Assembly (NCBI RefSeq): GCF_001039005.1
Contig: NZ_LDWR01000012.1
Coordinates: 1 to 64,000 of the forward strand
DNA: 64,000 nt
Reading direction: 5' to 3'
DNA from: Burkholderia cepacia
GTDB lineage: Bacteria > Pseudomonadota > Gammaproteobacteria > Burkholderiales > Burkholderiaceae
Below the pieces are notes generated by a model. The model had not been told where the DNA came from and did no database searches. It saw nothing but the letters and a program-made list of their open reading frames with translations. The position numbers and the translations under genes are program-made. Shown in pieces: positions 13,341-22,528 of the stretch. Every line of letters starts with the position of its first letter. The stretch's first letter is position 1.

Positions 13341-16300
13341 TCAATGATGGATGTCCTCAAGAAAATTGATGATCTTGTCTACCAATTGCTTTCGATATTC
13401 GTCGTCCGATCCTGCGACGTTGTTATGCCCGTTCGCCATCCATTCATCATGTGCTTTTGCCAAATCTTTCAAGGAGTCGTTTGTAAGAGCATCCATTTTG
13501 TATAGATCATTCAGGCGAGCGAATATTTGACCTACACTTTCATGGCGCTGGCCGCGCGCCACGATAATAGCCTTCTTTCTTTTGGCAATTGCTTTGGAAT
13601 TTGTCCCTGTTAAGTTGTGAATTCCGTATTTGACTAAATCCCACTGAAGATCGTCAACATTGGCGGCGACGGCGGCATTTTTGAACCGTAGTGAATTGGC
13701 CCAGCCGGCGATTCCATCCCATGGGTTTAGCGAAAGATGCTCGGCAATATCCATTGCGGGCATGATTCCATTTTTTCGTGCTCGTTCAAGATTAAGTAAG
13801 TCGTTGTAGAAACTTTCGTGATTAAGTTCAAGTGGTTCGTAGCCAAGTTTTTTCAATTTAGAATACATATAGGGATATGTTGTGTTTTGATATCCGATCG
13901 GCTTTTTCACATGAACTGTAGCCAGGGATGGTGGAAATATAGGCTCTTTAGAGGCTCGGGGGTCTTGGTCAGGCTCGACGGATTCTTTAACAGCTCGGCG
14001 CAGCGCGTCCTCCTTCTCCTTGATGGTTTGCGTGTCCTTGCTGTATTTGTCAAATAGCATTTTTGCTTTTCGATTTGATTTGTTGCGGCCGCTTCGGTAG
14101 CTCATTATCCTTTTAATGTCATCGTTCAAATTTTCATGGCATCTTTTGTAGGTAAGTTCGGGGCCTGAGTGACGTCTCAAAAAACGCCCTTCTGCTTCTA
14201 TTAGGATCGGCTGAAGTTGCCTGCCGGCCTTCACCATGTTCATATCAATTTCGTTTGAGGATTGATTTTTTTTCTCAGTTGCTTTTGATGAAATTTCATC
14301 CGATTTCGGCGGGCGTTCGCTGAAAGTGTTGTCGGAATTGCTTTTATGTTGATTCTGATTCGGCTCGGGATGAGGGTCCATTCCAAGAACATCGACTATA
14401 ACCAAGGGGTTGGGGGAATAGGCATAGAGATTGATTCCACCAGCCTGTCCCTTCGGGTCCGTCTGCAAATACCTGCCAAGCGCCGGGCTATACGATCGGA
14501 ACCGGTTATAGTGCAATCCTGTCTCTCGGTCGAACCAATGACCGGGCCAACGAAGGTCATATTTCAAGGTGCTCTTATCCGTCACGCGAATCGCCCCATA
14601 AGGATCGATCTCTTGTGCTCGCCAGACCTCCTGACCTTGCTCATTCTCGATCCACTCAGGCAAGCCAGCTTGATTATGAAATACGAAATAGGGTCGCCCT
14701 GTGTCAGTCGATGCGTCTGCATCATCATAATCGATGAGCATGAAAGGGAGTAGTGCTGATTCGTTGACGTATATATAAATCCGCACTCCTCCACTTGATT
14801 CCACTTCTGCGGCAAGCCTATCTCCATCCCAATAGTATGAGGTTTTATTTTTCCCTATCGATTTGGTGGTTCGTCTGCAAAGTCCGTCATATTCGGCCGT
14901 CCATATTTCGGGACGATCGCTCCACTCAATTTTCACCAACAGGTCCATGCTGTCGTACCAATAAGTTGTACGGCGGCCACTGCGTGAAATTTCTTCTGCG
15001 AGATGATTCCTTTCGTTATAACGAAAGATTCCGGATGAAGTCGTCGAAAGTCGGTTGCCTTCCAGATAGCGCATCCTGGCATATGTCGGCGTCGATAGCA
15101 GATTGCCCGCAGGATCGTACTCGAAATGTCTGATCGACCATCCTTCGTGTACTTCGTCCGTCAAGCGATGAGCTTTGTCGTACTTGAAAACAGTTGTGCC
15201 CTTCATGTTATCGATTACTCGCCGCAACTCTCCAGTCGCACTATATTGATACTGAACGCTATCAGCTTTGCTTGCATTGCCTTCGCTCCATGTGGTTCGC
15301 CCAGTGCAGCGACCGTATAAATCGAATGCGTATACGGAGTTTGTGCCATTTCCTAATTGCATCAAGATTCGCCCGTCCGCACCCCGTTGCATGCGATGAA
15401 TGCCTCCTGTCGGGGTATGAATCAAGATATCGCCGTCGTTGACAAACTCGTAGTCAATGTCAAATTTATTGAAATATTTGGTCTGCTCGAGATAATGTTC
15501 GCCATGCTTGTGTCTCACACCTAAACCCGCTCGCATGTCGGTAGTGCAGCGCCCGAGAACGTCAAATTTTCTAATGATCTCGCACTTATTATTTTTCGAT
15601 TTAACCAAATTTCCATGCGAATCATATTCGTTGAAATATTCGTCGCCACTTGAAAGTATCCGTCTGCTGCACAAGCCGTTCTCTCCAATTACAAAGCGAA
15701 GTAATGTATTTCCAGCATGATCTTGCTTTTCAATTAATCGATCCCCGATGTCGTAGCTATAAGATTCGCGCAATACGCCGTGACGCACGATGCTGATAAT
15801 TCGATTCTTGAGATCGTAGATATATGCACTCGCACTTCCGTTCTGGTCGATTATCGATTCAACTTCTCTTCGGGACGTATACTTATAATGAACAGTGCCT
15901 CCGAGAGGGTCGGTCTCGCCACTACAAAGTTTCCACGATGAGAAGGTGTAGCTGTACTCGTGATCATCACGGTCGCGCCAACGCAGCAAGTTGCCTACCA
16001 CGTCGTGCTCGAATTGCTCGACGTTGCCGTAAATGTCGACCCTCCGGATTAATTGGCCGGCAGCATCGTACTGTTCGCGCAGTTCGTCAAATATGGGCCA
16101 CGGTGGTGTCGCGGCTTGCTGAGCGTTCGCATCGAGGTTCGGTGGCAGCAGCACCGTATCGATGGCATCCGCCTGACTGGCCTCTCCCCATTGAAGTTCC
16201 AATGCTGTATCGGCAGTTTGATGTGGAGACTGGTTCGGGAGATTTGGCAAGTCGTCCTTGATCGGCCACAAGTTTCCCCATTGATCCACGCGACCTATAT

Positions 16301-18272
16301 TAAGACCTTGATCGTTATAGATCCAATGTAAAACATCGCGATTGGAATCGATTTCTTTGATAATTCTGTTATCTGGCCCGAGTACGTACTCAGACTCGCC
16401 TCCATACGGATCTATAATGCGGGTAATTGTTCTTACGTTATTGTATGTAATCAACCATCGACCACTATCCGATTCGGTCACGATCGTTCGTCCAGGTTCA
16501 TACTGAAATTTGACATGCCACGTCCCGTCCTGTCCGGTACTTTCCACACAACGCCCTTCGCTATCGTAACGGTAGCTGAATGAGTAGTCGTTGGCGTCAA
16601 TGATTTTTACAAGGCGACGCTGCGCATCGTATTTGAATTTTGATGTTGCATCGAGTGCGGTGCGATGACTGGATAGGCAGCCGTAGTCGTCGTATTCATA
16701 TCGAATGATCGATGAACTTCTTTCGTCGGAATTGGTTAGGGAAATTTCGACGATTCTGTCGTAAAAATCATATCTGAGAGAAATCGTGCGTCTTATATGA
16801 CCCGATCGATCGGATTGCATGATTGCTTCCAGGCGGCGATCGGAATTCCAGTTCAAGAGACTTCTTGTTCCTTGTCTCGTATGAGCGATACAGCGGGCTG
16901 CAGAACTGGTTGCAGTAAGTTGATCGAACTCGATGATGCCCTCGATATCGTGCTGAATGACGTACCGATTTGGGATGCGTTGGGTGAGTTCGTAACCTTG
17001 AGAGTAACCGCCATAGCGGCCGTCCGGTCCTCTGCTGAACGTGTACTCGGTTCCTTGCGGATCTGTATATACGGCACGCGTTCGCAGCCGCCGCAGTTCA
17101 TGCTGCCACGCATGTCTGAAACCGAATCCCAGCAACCCGTTGCGTTGGTGCCAGCCGCTGCTGTAGTGGCGAATCCATTTGAACGGCACGGCCTCGCTGG
17201 TTTCGTAATCCGTGAAATCGTTTTTGACCTCACCAGTGACGGCACTGATCGGCTCACCTCGACACTCGGACTTCAAGTCCTGACGCGGTTTCCGCAATAT
17301 CGGTCCTACTTTTTTTCCAATCCCATGCTTACCTCGATGCCACATCATCTGCGAATCCGGCAACGGAAACCCGCCGATCAGCACCGTCGGATCGCCCATG
17401 AGCAGCGTGCCCATACTCGGCTCGATACCGGGATCCTTGCCCATCAGATTGCTAAGCATCATGAACGCCAGATCGGCAGCCGTCTGCGCAGCTGTCATGG
17501 CGGCAGCCAAGGCCTCGTGATGCTTGATGTCGCTGGCAGCGGTCGCCGCACCGGAAGCCGGACCGACCGCCGCATTACCCACCGACCATGCCCTGCCCGC
17601 CAGTCCCAGCGCCTTCGCCCGACCCGTCACCTGAGCAGCCTCGCTCGCCACCTCCTCGCTTTTCTCCGCAGCGGTTGCCGCTTCGCCGCCCGACTTCCCC
17701 AAGTGCCCCGTCGGATTGCAGTGTCGCGTCATGTCGATGCCCATGCGCGCGGCACGCATTCCGCCAATGAAGGTATTACTCGACCCCGTCTGGATGTCGA
17801 AGTAAGGCGTCAGGCCGCCGCAAGTCGGCGCGAAGCCAATGTCCAGCACCCGGGCGGCCGGGATACCACCGATCAACACGCTCAGGCAGCCGCTGCCGAT
17901 CGTCATGCCTGCACTCGGCAAAGGGAAGCCGCTACTCGGGGGATGACCGTGCGCATGAGGCGTACCGAGATGCGGAACACCAATCGTGGCTGCCGGCATT
18001 CCCGGCACCTTGTCGAGCAGCGGAATCTGCGCGATGCCAGTGTTGAGCAACTGCGATGGCATGCCCTGCAATGACGCGAGGGCATTCACGCCTGCGCTGA
18101 GATGATGCAGTACGCTGCCGTCCGACGAGAACGTCTCCTTGAACGGATCGACGGTTGACTTGACGGTATCGAGCAGGGAGTCGCATGCAGTGTCCGCCTT
18201 GGTTTTCGATTGCGTTGCATGGTTCTCGGACGATTCTGAGGCACGCGTCAAACGGCTTTCGGACTCGCTCAT
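13341..18272 (-). CDS. Rhs-PAAR T6SS effector with variable C-terminal toxin domain
   Basis: This is a 1643-residue polymorphic toxin. Residues about 98-190 form a PAAR-like tip domain (GSGCLSVLIGG, PAARVLDIGFAPTCGG); a second similar motif (GDPTVLIGGFPLP) follows. Many YD/RHS repeats fill residues about 340-1270. The core ends with RYLQTDPKGQAGGINLYAY and then DVLG. After that, about 346 residues (13341-14381) form the toxin, visibly AT-richer than the rest, with no motif I recognise. The protein would ride on VgrG and be injected by the T6SS. Start ATG 18272 overlaps the upstream stop (ATGA). No immunity gene lies downstream before the prophage edge. Confidence 0.9.
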   Translation of the reverse strand: MSESESRLTRASESSENHATQSKTKADTACDSLLDTVKSTVDPFKETFSSDGSVLHHLSAGVNALASLQGMPSQLLNTGIAQIPLLDKVPGMPAATIGVPHLGTPHAHGHPPSSGFPLPSAGMTIGSGCLSVLIGGIPAARVLDIGFAPTCGGLTPYFDIQTGSSNTFIGGMRAARMGIDMTRHCNPTGHLGKSGGEAATAAEKSEEVASEAAQVTGRAKALGLAGRAWSVGNAAVGPASGAATAASDIKHHEALAAAMTAAQTAADLAFMMLSNLMGKDPGIEPSMGTLLMGDPTVLIGGFPLPDSQMMWHRGKHGIGKKVGPILRKPRQDLKSECRGEPISAVTGEVKNDFTDYETSEAVPFKWIRHYSSGWHQRNGLLGFGFRHAWQHELRRLRTRAVYTDPQGTEYTFSRGPDGRYGGYSQGYELTQRIPNRYVIQHDIEGIIEFDQLTATSSAARCIAHTRQGTRSLLNWNSDRRLEAIMQSDRSGHIRRTISLRYDFYDRIVEISLTNSDERSSSIIRYEYDDYGCLSSHRTALDATSKFKYDAQRRLVKIIDANDYSFSYRYDSEGRCVESTGQDGTWHVKFQYEPGRTIVTESDSGRWLITYNNVRTITRIIDPYGGESEYVLGPDNRIIKEIDSNRDVLHWIYNDQGLNIGRVDQWGNLWPIKDDLPNLPNQSPHQTADTALELQWGEASQADAIDTVLLPPNLDANAQQAATPPWPIFDELREQYDAAGQLIRRVDIYGNVEQFEHDVVGNLLRWRDRDDHEYSYTFSSWKLCSGETDPLGGTVHYKYTSRREVESIIDQNGSASAYIYDLKNRIISIVRHGVLRESYSYDIGDRLIEKQDHAGNTLLRFVIGENGLCSRRILSSGDEYFNEYDSHGNLVKSKNNKCEIIRKFDVLGRCTTDMRAGLGVRHKHGEHYLEQTKYFNKFDIDYEFVNDGDILIHTPTGGIHRMQRGADGRILMQLGNGTNSVYAFDLYGRCTGRTTWSEGNASKADSVQYQYSATGELRRVIDNMKGTTVFKYDKAHRLTDEVHEGWSIRHFEYDPAGNLLSTPTYARMRYLEGNRLSTTSSGIFRYNERNHLAEEISRSGRRTTYWYDSMDLLVKIEWSDRPEIWTAEYDGLCRRTTKSIGKNKTSYYWDGDRLAAEVESSGGVRIYIYVNESALLPFMLIDYDDADASTDTGRPYFVFHNQAGLPEWIENEQGQEVWRAQEIDPYGAIRVTDKSTLKYDLRWPGHWFDRETGLHYNRFRSYSPALGRYLQTDPKGQAGGINLYAYSPNPLVIVDVLGMDPHPEPNQNQHKSNSDNTFSERPPKSDEISSKATEKKNQSSNEIDMNMVKAGRQLQPILIEAEGRFLRRHSGPELTYKRCHENLNDDIKRIMSYRSGRNKSNRKAKMLFDKYSKDTQTIKEKEDALRRAVKESVEPDQDPRASKEPIFPPSLATVHVKKPIGYQNTTYPYMYSKLKKLGYEPLELNHESFYNDLLNLERARKNGIMPAMDIAEHLSLNPWDGIAGWANSLRFKNAAVAANVDDLQWDLVKYGIHNLTGTNSKAIAKRKKAIIVARGQRHESVGQIFARLNDLYKMDALTNDSLKDLAKAHDEWMANGHNNVAGSDDEYRKQLVDKIINFLEDIHH

Positions 18273-19558
18273 TGGTGTGCTCGTCCATGGTCGGCGTGCG
18301 CGGTCGGCGCCACGGTTTCCCGCAGGCGAGCCATGTATAGCGGATCCTTTTCCAACTCATACGCTCTCGCCTCGATTTTCAGACCCGCGTTTCCATAGAG
18401 CGACACGAGCCGATCCAGAATGCAGATGCGTTGCCGCTCGCAACCGAACTGCTCGCACAATCCCTTCGCTGCGATCCAGCTTTTCGTGGCTTCCGCCGCC
18501 TGGCCACACGCCAGTAGCGCGACACCGCCCTTCTCCATCGCCTCGATCTTCGTATGCACGAGCATCAGCCTGCCGGCCGCACCGCTCGCCAGATCGAAAT
18601 AAGTCGCCGCCTTGGCATGCTCGCCGAGCGTGTTGCAACAGCTACCCATTGCCATCAGCGCATTCAGCACGACCAGCAGATTCCGGCCATCGAGCGCGGC
18701 CGGCAGAGCGCGCATGTACCAGTCCTTCGCATCGCGCAGCGACCCGTGGCGCAACGCCACATCGCCGAGGCCATGCAATGCCACCGCGCAGCCCGTCGCG
18801 TCTTTACGCTCGGCGTGGAAGGAAAAGAGCGCGTAATACTTGCGCTGCGCTTCGGGTAGCCGGCCATGCGCAAGGTCGATCCCAGCAATCTGCATCAAAG
18901 CCCCCATTCGCTGCTCGATCGGATGCACCGCATCGTTCGCGATGTCGACCAGATGACGGGTCGCTTTTTCGGACGAGAAGTCGACTGGAAGAATCAGCAC
19001 ATGCTCGGCCTTCTTCTCGCGAGCGAGCGGAATGAGGCACGGATGCTTCCGGTCGTCGCGGATACAGAACCGATGTCCTTCCATCCACTCCTCAAAGCCG
19101 TTCAGCGCCAGGCATTGCAGCACCAGCTTCGCAAAGCCGCCGAAATCGCCCATCGGCGACGGCAACCATGCCCATACGACCTTGGTGCCTTCCGGCATCA
19201 GCGTGCGAACGTGCATGACAGCATCACGCAGCCGCTGCGCCGGCGCGCGCCTTGGGTCGGTGCAGGTCAGCGGCAACGCCGGCCAGCCTGTTTCGCCACG
19301 TTCGATGCGTGCGCTGCTTGCGTCGTCGATCTGACGTGCAAGCGTTTCCATGCATGCCTGTAGATACGCGTCGGCAGAGTCGCAAGGGAACGGAAAATTC
19401 AGGAAAACCGCATCGCCGAGGCGTTCGTCGAGAGATTGCATCATCTTGAGAACCGGCACGAGGTCGTTGTCCGTTGCCTCGATCAACAGCGTCGGATCAT
19501 CAGGTTGATCGATGAACGCCTCGAGCGACGAATCGATTGCGGAGAATTCACGATGCAT
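18269..19558 (-). CDS. TPR-type adaptor/chaperone-like protein of the Rhs effector
   Basis: The 429-residue protein has an N-terminal alpha/beta part (residues 1-200, unassigned) and a C-terminal helical repeat region (about 215-400) resembling TPR units (ALHGLGDVALRHGSLRDAKDWYMRAL). It lies between vgrG and the Rhs gene and overlaps the Rhs start by 4 bp, a position typical of effector-loading adaptors. Loading of this Rhs protein onto VgrG is inferred from the context. ATG 19558 is chosen, 17 bp after the preceding stop. Confidence 0.68.
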   Translation of the reverse strand: MHREFSAIDSSLEAFIDQPDDPTLLIEATDNDLVPVLKMMQSLDERLGDAVFLNFPFPCDSADAYLQACMETLARQIDDASSARIERGETGWPALPLTCTDPRRAPAQRLRDAVMHVRTLMPEGTKVVWAWLPSPMGDFGGFAKLVLQCLALNGFEEWMEGHRFCIRDDRKHPCLIPLAREKKAEHVLILPVDFSSEKATRHLVDIANDAVHPIEQRMGALMQIAGIDLAHGRLPEAQRKYYALFSFHAERKDATGCAVALHGLGDVALRHGSLRDAKDWYMRALPAALDGRNLLVVLNALMAMGSCCNTLGEHAKAATYFDLASGAAGRLMLVHTKIEAMEKGGVALLACGQAAEATKSWIAAKGLCEQFGCERQRICILDRLVSLYGNAGLKIEARAYELEKDPLYMARLRETVAPTAHADHGRAHQ

Positions 19559-19575
19559 GGCGTCAGGCCGCCTTC

Positions 19576-20199
19576 TCAGTTCAGGCGAACGTACCGGCTG
19601 CGGACGACGGTGTCCGCTTCGGTTCGGATATCGACACCGCCTCGTCCGCCCTCCAGTTCGAGGGTTTGCGCACTCAACCGCAGCTTGCCGGCAACCTCGA
19701 TATTCACGTTCCGGTTCAGCAGCGTCACGACCGGTCCGTCCGGCGAAGCACGCACCTGCAGCAGCGGACAGCCCGATGCATCCGCGATCTGCACGCACCG
19801 GTCGGTTTCAAGCGAAAGTGCCATCGCAGGTTCGACCGCCGGCTCGACTGGTTCACCATGCCCTTTGCGGGTCAGCAGCCCGGCGATCAGGTACTCGGGC
19901 CAGTTCGCGGGCGATTGCAGCAGCACGCGATCGCCGATGCGGGGCTTCACGCCGTCCACGCATTCGAGCCAGCGTTCGCACGTGGTGTCGTCCTGCAACG
20001 TCCACTTCACGCGAATGAGCCCCATCGCATCGGGATGATGCGTATCGGTCACTTCGCCGATCATCGTCGAAGAATCTCCGCGCTCGACAGGCGGTGTACG
20101 ATTCGGCGCCGCATCGCTGGCGAACAACCGGCGCAACGCCTCGACCGTTTCCGCTTCGAGCGCTTCGTCGACCATCATCTGATCCGATTCGTTTTGCAT
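19576..20199 (-). CDS. DUF6484-type protein with gp5/VgrG-like OB domain
   Basis: The 207-residue product has a central segment (GEVTDTHHPDAMGLIRVKW, then CVDGVKPRIGDRVLLQSP and WPEYLIAGLL) that reads like the gp5 OB fold of VgrG spikes, and a beta-rich C-terminal part (LLNRNVNIEVAGKLRLSAQTLELEGG). ATG 20199 has GGGAG upstream. It sits between vgrG and the adaptor gene and probably helps assemble the spike-effector complex. The role is inferred. Confidence 0.65.
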   Translation of the reverse strand: MQNESDQMMVDEALEAETVEALRRLFASDAAPNRTPPVERGDSSTMIGEVTDTHHPDAMGLIRVKWTLQDDTTCERWLECVDGVKPRIGDRVLLQSPANWPEYLIAGLLTRKGHGEPVEPAVEPAMALSLETDRCVQIADASGCPLLQVRASPDGPVVTLLNRNVNIEVAGKLRLSAQTLELEGGRGGVDIRTEADTVVRSRYVRLN

Positions 20200-20254
20200 C
20201 GAATGTCTCCCATGCTTTGAAAGCAACCGCGTGACCGGCGGGCGCCAGTCGAAA

Positions 20255-22528
20255 TCAGTTGATGTGGGCAATCGTTCCCTGGATCGTTACGCCCGAACCA
20301 TCGAGCGTGATCGACCCGCCACCGGTCGCCAGAACGATCTTCGTCGCATTGACGTTGACGGTACAGCTACTCTTGCCGTTGTCGATGTTGACCGTCGGTG
20401 CCTGAAGATTGGCTGTCGACTTGCCGGAAAGATTGAGATCGTCCTCACCGTAGATCGTTACGCCTTGCGCATAGCCCGAGATGTTCACGCCCTTACCGTA
20501 TCCGGCGATGCCGACACCTCCACCTTGACCCGTAATGCCGACACCAAGATCGCTTGCCGTTCCACCGATGCAAACGCCGATGTTTTCCTTATTGATTGTC
20601 AGGCCACTCTTCCCGGAACCAGTCTCAATATATTCGAGCGCGCCTATCGATACGATCTTTGCAACGTCAACGGAGTAGTTCCCTTTCCTGACCTGCGCAA
20701 GATACGATCCAGAATCGACAACGTGGGTGCTATCTTTTTGAACGAACAAATAATGCGTGCCGTTCAGCACTGAAGTATCGTGATTTCCCTTCGTCACCGT
20801 ATGCGAACTGTTCCCGTCGACCGACACGCAGCGATTCCCCGTCACTCCATGCGTCTCGTTCGCCCCAATCTGCGCAACCCGGTTCTGCCCGATATTCACC
20901 GTCTCGTTCTGCCCGACACTCCTTTGCCGGTTGTTCTTCACCTGCATCGTTTCGTCGTTCCCGACCGTATGCGTATGGTTGTTCCCGACCGACAGCGAGT
21001 GATCGGCCTCCGTCTCCGCATCGAAATTCTTTTCCGCGTGCATCCACAGCTGTTCCGCGCCCTTCTTGTCCTCGAACCGGAACGCATTTGCATGCTCGGT
21101 CGTCCCGCCCGGCGATGATCTCGACAGCATCCCACTTTGCGTCGCACTCCCCGGCAAGCCCCAAGGCGGCATCTTCTCGCCGTTATAAACACGCCCCGTC
21201 ACGATCGGCTCATCCGGGTCGCCATTCAGAAAATCGACCACGACCTCGTCGCCCACCCGCGGAATCTGCACGCCCCCAAACCCACCGCCAGCCCAAGGAC
21301 TCGACACTCGCACCCAGCACGACGAATCCTGATTGCTCTGCCCATACCGATCCCACCGAAACTGCAACTTCACGCGCCCGTACTGATCGGTCCAGATTTC
21401 CTCGCCGGGCGGCCCGACGACGGTGGCCGTCTGCGGCCCGTTAGTCCGCGGCCTCGGCGTCTCGCGCGGCGACCGGTAAGGCAAACTCGACGGCTGCACG
21501 AGCATCATCGTCTGATGCACGACAGCCTCCGCGCCCTGATCGCTCGCATACGCGTTTTCTTGAAACCGGTACTGGCACCGCACGATCATGTACTCGCGGT
21601 TCTGGTCGGCACGCGGGCAATGCGCGAGCGTGAACAGATACCCGGGCGCCGCGCCACGCACATCCGTATCGGCGTTCGCGCGCTCATGTTCAGCCTGCTG
21701 TTCTTCGAGCCTCACGCGGCTGTAGTGCGCGCCGGGCGCGTCGTCGCGATAGCCGCCCGGCCATTCGAACGACGCGAAGCTGTCGTGATCGTGGCCGCGC
21801 GGATCGACCTTCTGCGACGAAAGATCGGCGCGCGGCTTCGTGTAGTCGTAGTCGGTGGTCTGGTGCTTGCCAACGCTCACCTCCTGCGCGGGTAGCCAGC
21901 CGTCGATGTGTTCCTCGTCGGCGATCGCCGTACGGTCGCGCGCGATGTACGGAATCGTCTCGTAACCGGGCAGCGCCGTGTGCGACGACATCGCGTCGCT
22001 CAGCATCAGCGTATGCGTGTCCTCGGCGTGCCGGAACCAGTAATAGATGCCTTCGAACTCCATCAGCCGCGACACGAACGCGGCATCGGTCTCGTTGTAT
22101 TGCACGCAAAACTCGCGCGGCACATACGATTCGACAAGATGGTTTTCAATCGGAAAGCCGTACGTCGACAGCACCTCCTGCACGATCTCGGGCACGGTCT
22201 TGTTCTGGAAAATCCGGCAATCGGAGCGTCGCGTCGCGAGCCACAACCACGGGCGCACGACCAGTTCGTAGCCGTAGTACCGCTCGGCGCGCCGGCCGGC
22301 AAGCGATGCGCGCGCAACGATCCCGTTGAAGTAGCGAGTCGACTGGTCCTGCTGTTCGATCCGCACCGTCACGGGCTTGCCGAGCATGTCCTTCAGCGAC
22401 AGGCTGTGATTGTCGGCGAGCGCCTCGATCCGGAATTCGAACAGCCGGCCGAGTTCGTCGCTGCCGTCGAGCGTGTGGAATTTCAGGTTGTCGCCGTGCG
22501 GGCTGTCGAGTGTGAAGACGCGATTCAC
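20255..22528 (-). CDS. vgrG: T6SS spike protein VgrG (TssI)
   Basis: The 757-residue protein shows the gp27-like N-terminus (RVFTLDSPHGDNLKFHTLDG; LGRLFEF), the gp5-like OB motif (PPGEEIWTDQYGRVKLQFRWDR ... CWVRVSSPWAGGGFGG; GDEVVVDFLNGDPDEPIV) and a DUF2345-type C-terminal beta-helix. A Gly-rich repeated tail follows (GVGIAGYGKGVNISGYAQGV). GTG 22528 overlaps the clpV stop. It forms the trimeric tip that carries PAAR-Rhs. No added enzymatic domain was recognised at the C-terminus. Confidence 0.95.
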   Translation of the reverse strand: MNRVFTLDSPHGDNLKFHTLDGSDELGRLFEFRIEALADNHSLSLKDMLGKPVTVRIEQQDQSTRYFNGIVARASLAGRRAERYYGYELVVRPWLWLATRRSDCRIFQNKTVPEIVQEVLSTYGFPIENHLVESYVPREFCVQYNETDAAFVSRLMEFEGIYYWFRHAEDTHTLMLSDAMSSHTALPGYETIPYIARDRTAIADEEHIDGWLPAQEVSVGKHQTTDYDYTKPRADLSSQKVDPRGHDHDSFASFEWPGGYRDDAPGAHYSRVRLEEQQAEHERANADTDVRGAAPGYLFTLAHCPRADQNREYMIVRCQYRFQENAYASDQGAEAVVHQTMMLVQPSSLPYRSPRETPRPRTNGPQTATVVGPPGEEIWTDQYGRVKLQFRWDRYGQSNQDSSCWVRVSSPWAGGGFGGVQIPRVGDEVVVDFLNGDPDEPIVTGRVYNGEKMPPWGLPGSATQSGMLSRSSPGGTTEHANAFRFEDKKGAEQLWMHAEKNFDAETEADHSLSVGNNHTHTVGNDETMQVKNNRQRSVGQNETVNIGQNRVAQIGANETHGVTGNRCVSVDGNSSHTVTKGNHDTSVLNGTHYLFVQKDSTHVVDSGSYLAQVRKGNYSVDVAKIVSIGALEYIETGSGKSGLTINKENIGVCIGGTASDLGVGITGQGGGVGIAGYGKGVNISGYAQGVTIYGEDDLNLSGKSTANLQAPTVNIDNGKSSCTVNVNATKIVLATGGGSITLDGSGVTIQGTIAHIN

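Noticed and set aside
13105..13344. 79-codon leftward frame just downstream of the Rhs gene, considered as an immunity gene
   Set aside because: It starts at TTG, has no ribosome site, crosses attR into phage DNA, and in the rebuilt attB it would end after about 61 codons with no recognisable fold.
16797..18074. A 425-codon plus-strand frame opposite the Rhs gene
   Set aside because: No motifs, odd composition, and complete overlap with the PAAR-Rhs coding strand.
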